DNA of 9,334 nt, taken from the NCBI GenBank assembly GCA_003640335.1, contig RBKG01000130.1:1-9334 (forward strand). The letters run 5' to 3'. The notes under the pieces were generated by a model. The model did no database searches and was not told the origin of the DNA. It worked only from the letters and a program-made list of their open reading frames with translations. Of this stretch, positions 9,219 to 9,334 are shown piece after piece. Within the stretch, counting starts at the first letter, position 1. Every line of letters begins with the position of its first letter. The position numbers and the translations under genes were made by a program. The stretch is from Porphyromonas sp. GTDB taxonomy: Bacteria; Bacteroidota; Bacteroidia; Bacteroidales; Porphyromonadaceae.

Positions 9219-9334
9219 GTAGTTTTTGCAGACTACACGTGTAGTTTGTACAAACTTCAGCCGTAGTCTGCACAAACTACAGCTGAAGTCTCCAAAAAAG
9301 TACACGTACTTACTGAAATAAGTACGCGTACTCA
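9219..9334. repeat. Array of overlapping palindromes, 22-nt unit with dyad centres every 11 nt (continues past the window)
   Basis: Units at 9219-9240, 9241-9262 and 9263-9284 align without gaps; the second and third match at 18 of 22 positions, the first and second at 15. Perfect palindromes are ACTACACGTGTAGT (9232-9245), AGTTTGTACAAACT (9243-9256) and AGTACGCGTACT (9321-9332). A 36-nt imperfect hairpin spans 9254-9289 (arms ACTTCAGC and GCTGAAGT, then GTAGT and ACTAC, then TG and CA). CGTACTTA (9305-9312) pairs with TAAGTACG (9319-9326). All centres lie at 9227.5 plus multiples of 11. From about 9298 the half-site changes from GTAGT/ACTAC to AAGTAC/GTACTT. There are no unique spacers and no recognisable reading frame. 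A cis-acting protein-binding array, a dispersed palindromic repeat or a structured terminator are all possible. Confidence 0.75.

Noticed and set aside
9000..9266. Possible 88-residue + strand gene overlapping the end of rarA and entering the palindrome array
   Set aside because: It lies in another frame of rarA, shows no protein-like motif or start context, and its C-terminal end is simply a translation of the repeat units.
9219..9289. Intrinsic terminator for rarA
   Set aside because: The hairpins are strong but no T-run follows on the + strand (the 36-nt hairpin is followed by CTCCAAAAAAG), so it does not fit a standard rho-independent terminator.
9219..9334. CRISPR array
   Set aside because: The units are contiguous and degenerate, with no unique spacers between them, and the unit is shorter than a usual repeat-plus-spacer; no cas gene is in the window.

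Overview
The window reads as a stretch of Bacteroidales chromosome, probably Porphyromonas or a close relative (inferred, not proven). Supporting signs are the Bacteroidetes-type -7 promoter motif TAnnTTTG (TAACTTTG before the TetR gene and before gpmA, TATCTTTG before proS), the absence of strong Shine-Dalgarno sequences, an archaeal/eukaryal-type prolyl-tRNA synthetase, and a SusA-like periplasmic amylase with an 'NA|Q' signal cleavage site. All eight genes lie on the + strand and are intact, and coding density is high.

Layout. Positions 1-258 are a non-coding upstream region with short repeats, a promoter and a dyad that may be an operator. The first gene cluster (259-2323) is TetR-family regulator, fabG (3-oxoacyl-ACP reductase) and an RluA-type pseudouridine synthase, separated by 2 and 5 nt and so probably one transcript. 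gpmA (2375-3121) has its own -7 element and ends in a strong hairpin terminator. proS (3311-4789) likewise has its own -7 element and a terminator. The second cluster (4943-9157) is an NrnA-type DHH phosphoesterase starting with TTG, a secreted GH13 neopullulanase-like amylase, and the AAA+ ATPase gene rarA, with gaps of 27 and 12 nt.

The genes are mostly housekeeping: fatty-acid elongation, RNA modification, glycolysis, translation, nanoRNA/pAp turnover, maltodextrin hydrolysis and replication-fork maintenance. They do not form one pathway. The only local regulator is the TetR protein, which most plausibly controls its own transcript and hence fabG.

The least ordinary part is the right end. 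After rarA the sequence becomes an unusual array of overlapping palindromes (about 9219-9334, running off the window). Its unit is about 22 nt, and dyad centres fall on an exact 11-nt lattice. It codes for nothing recognisable and is not a CRISPR. I found no defence system, mobile element or other clear novel gene system; the palindrome array is the best candidate for something undescribed.
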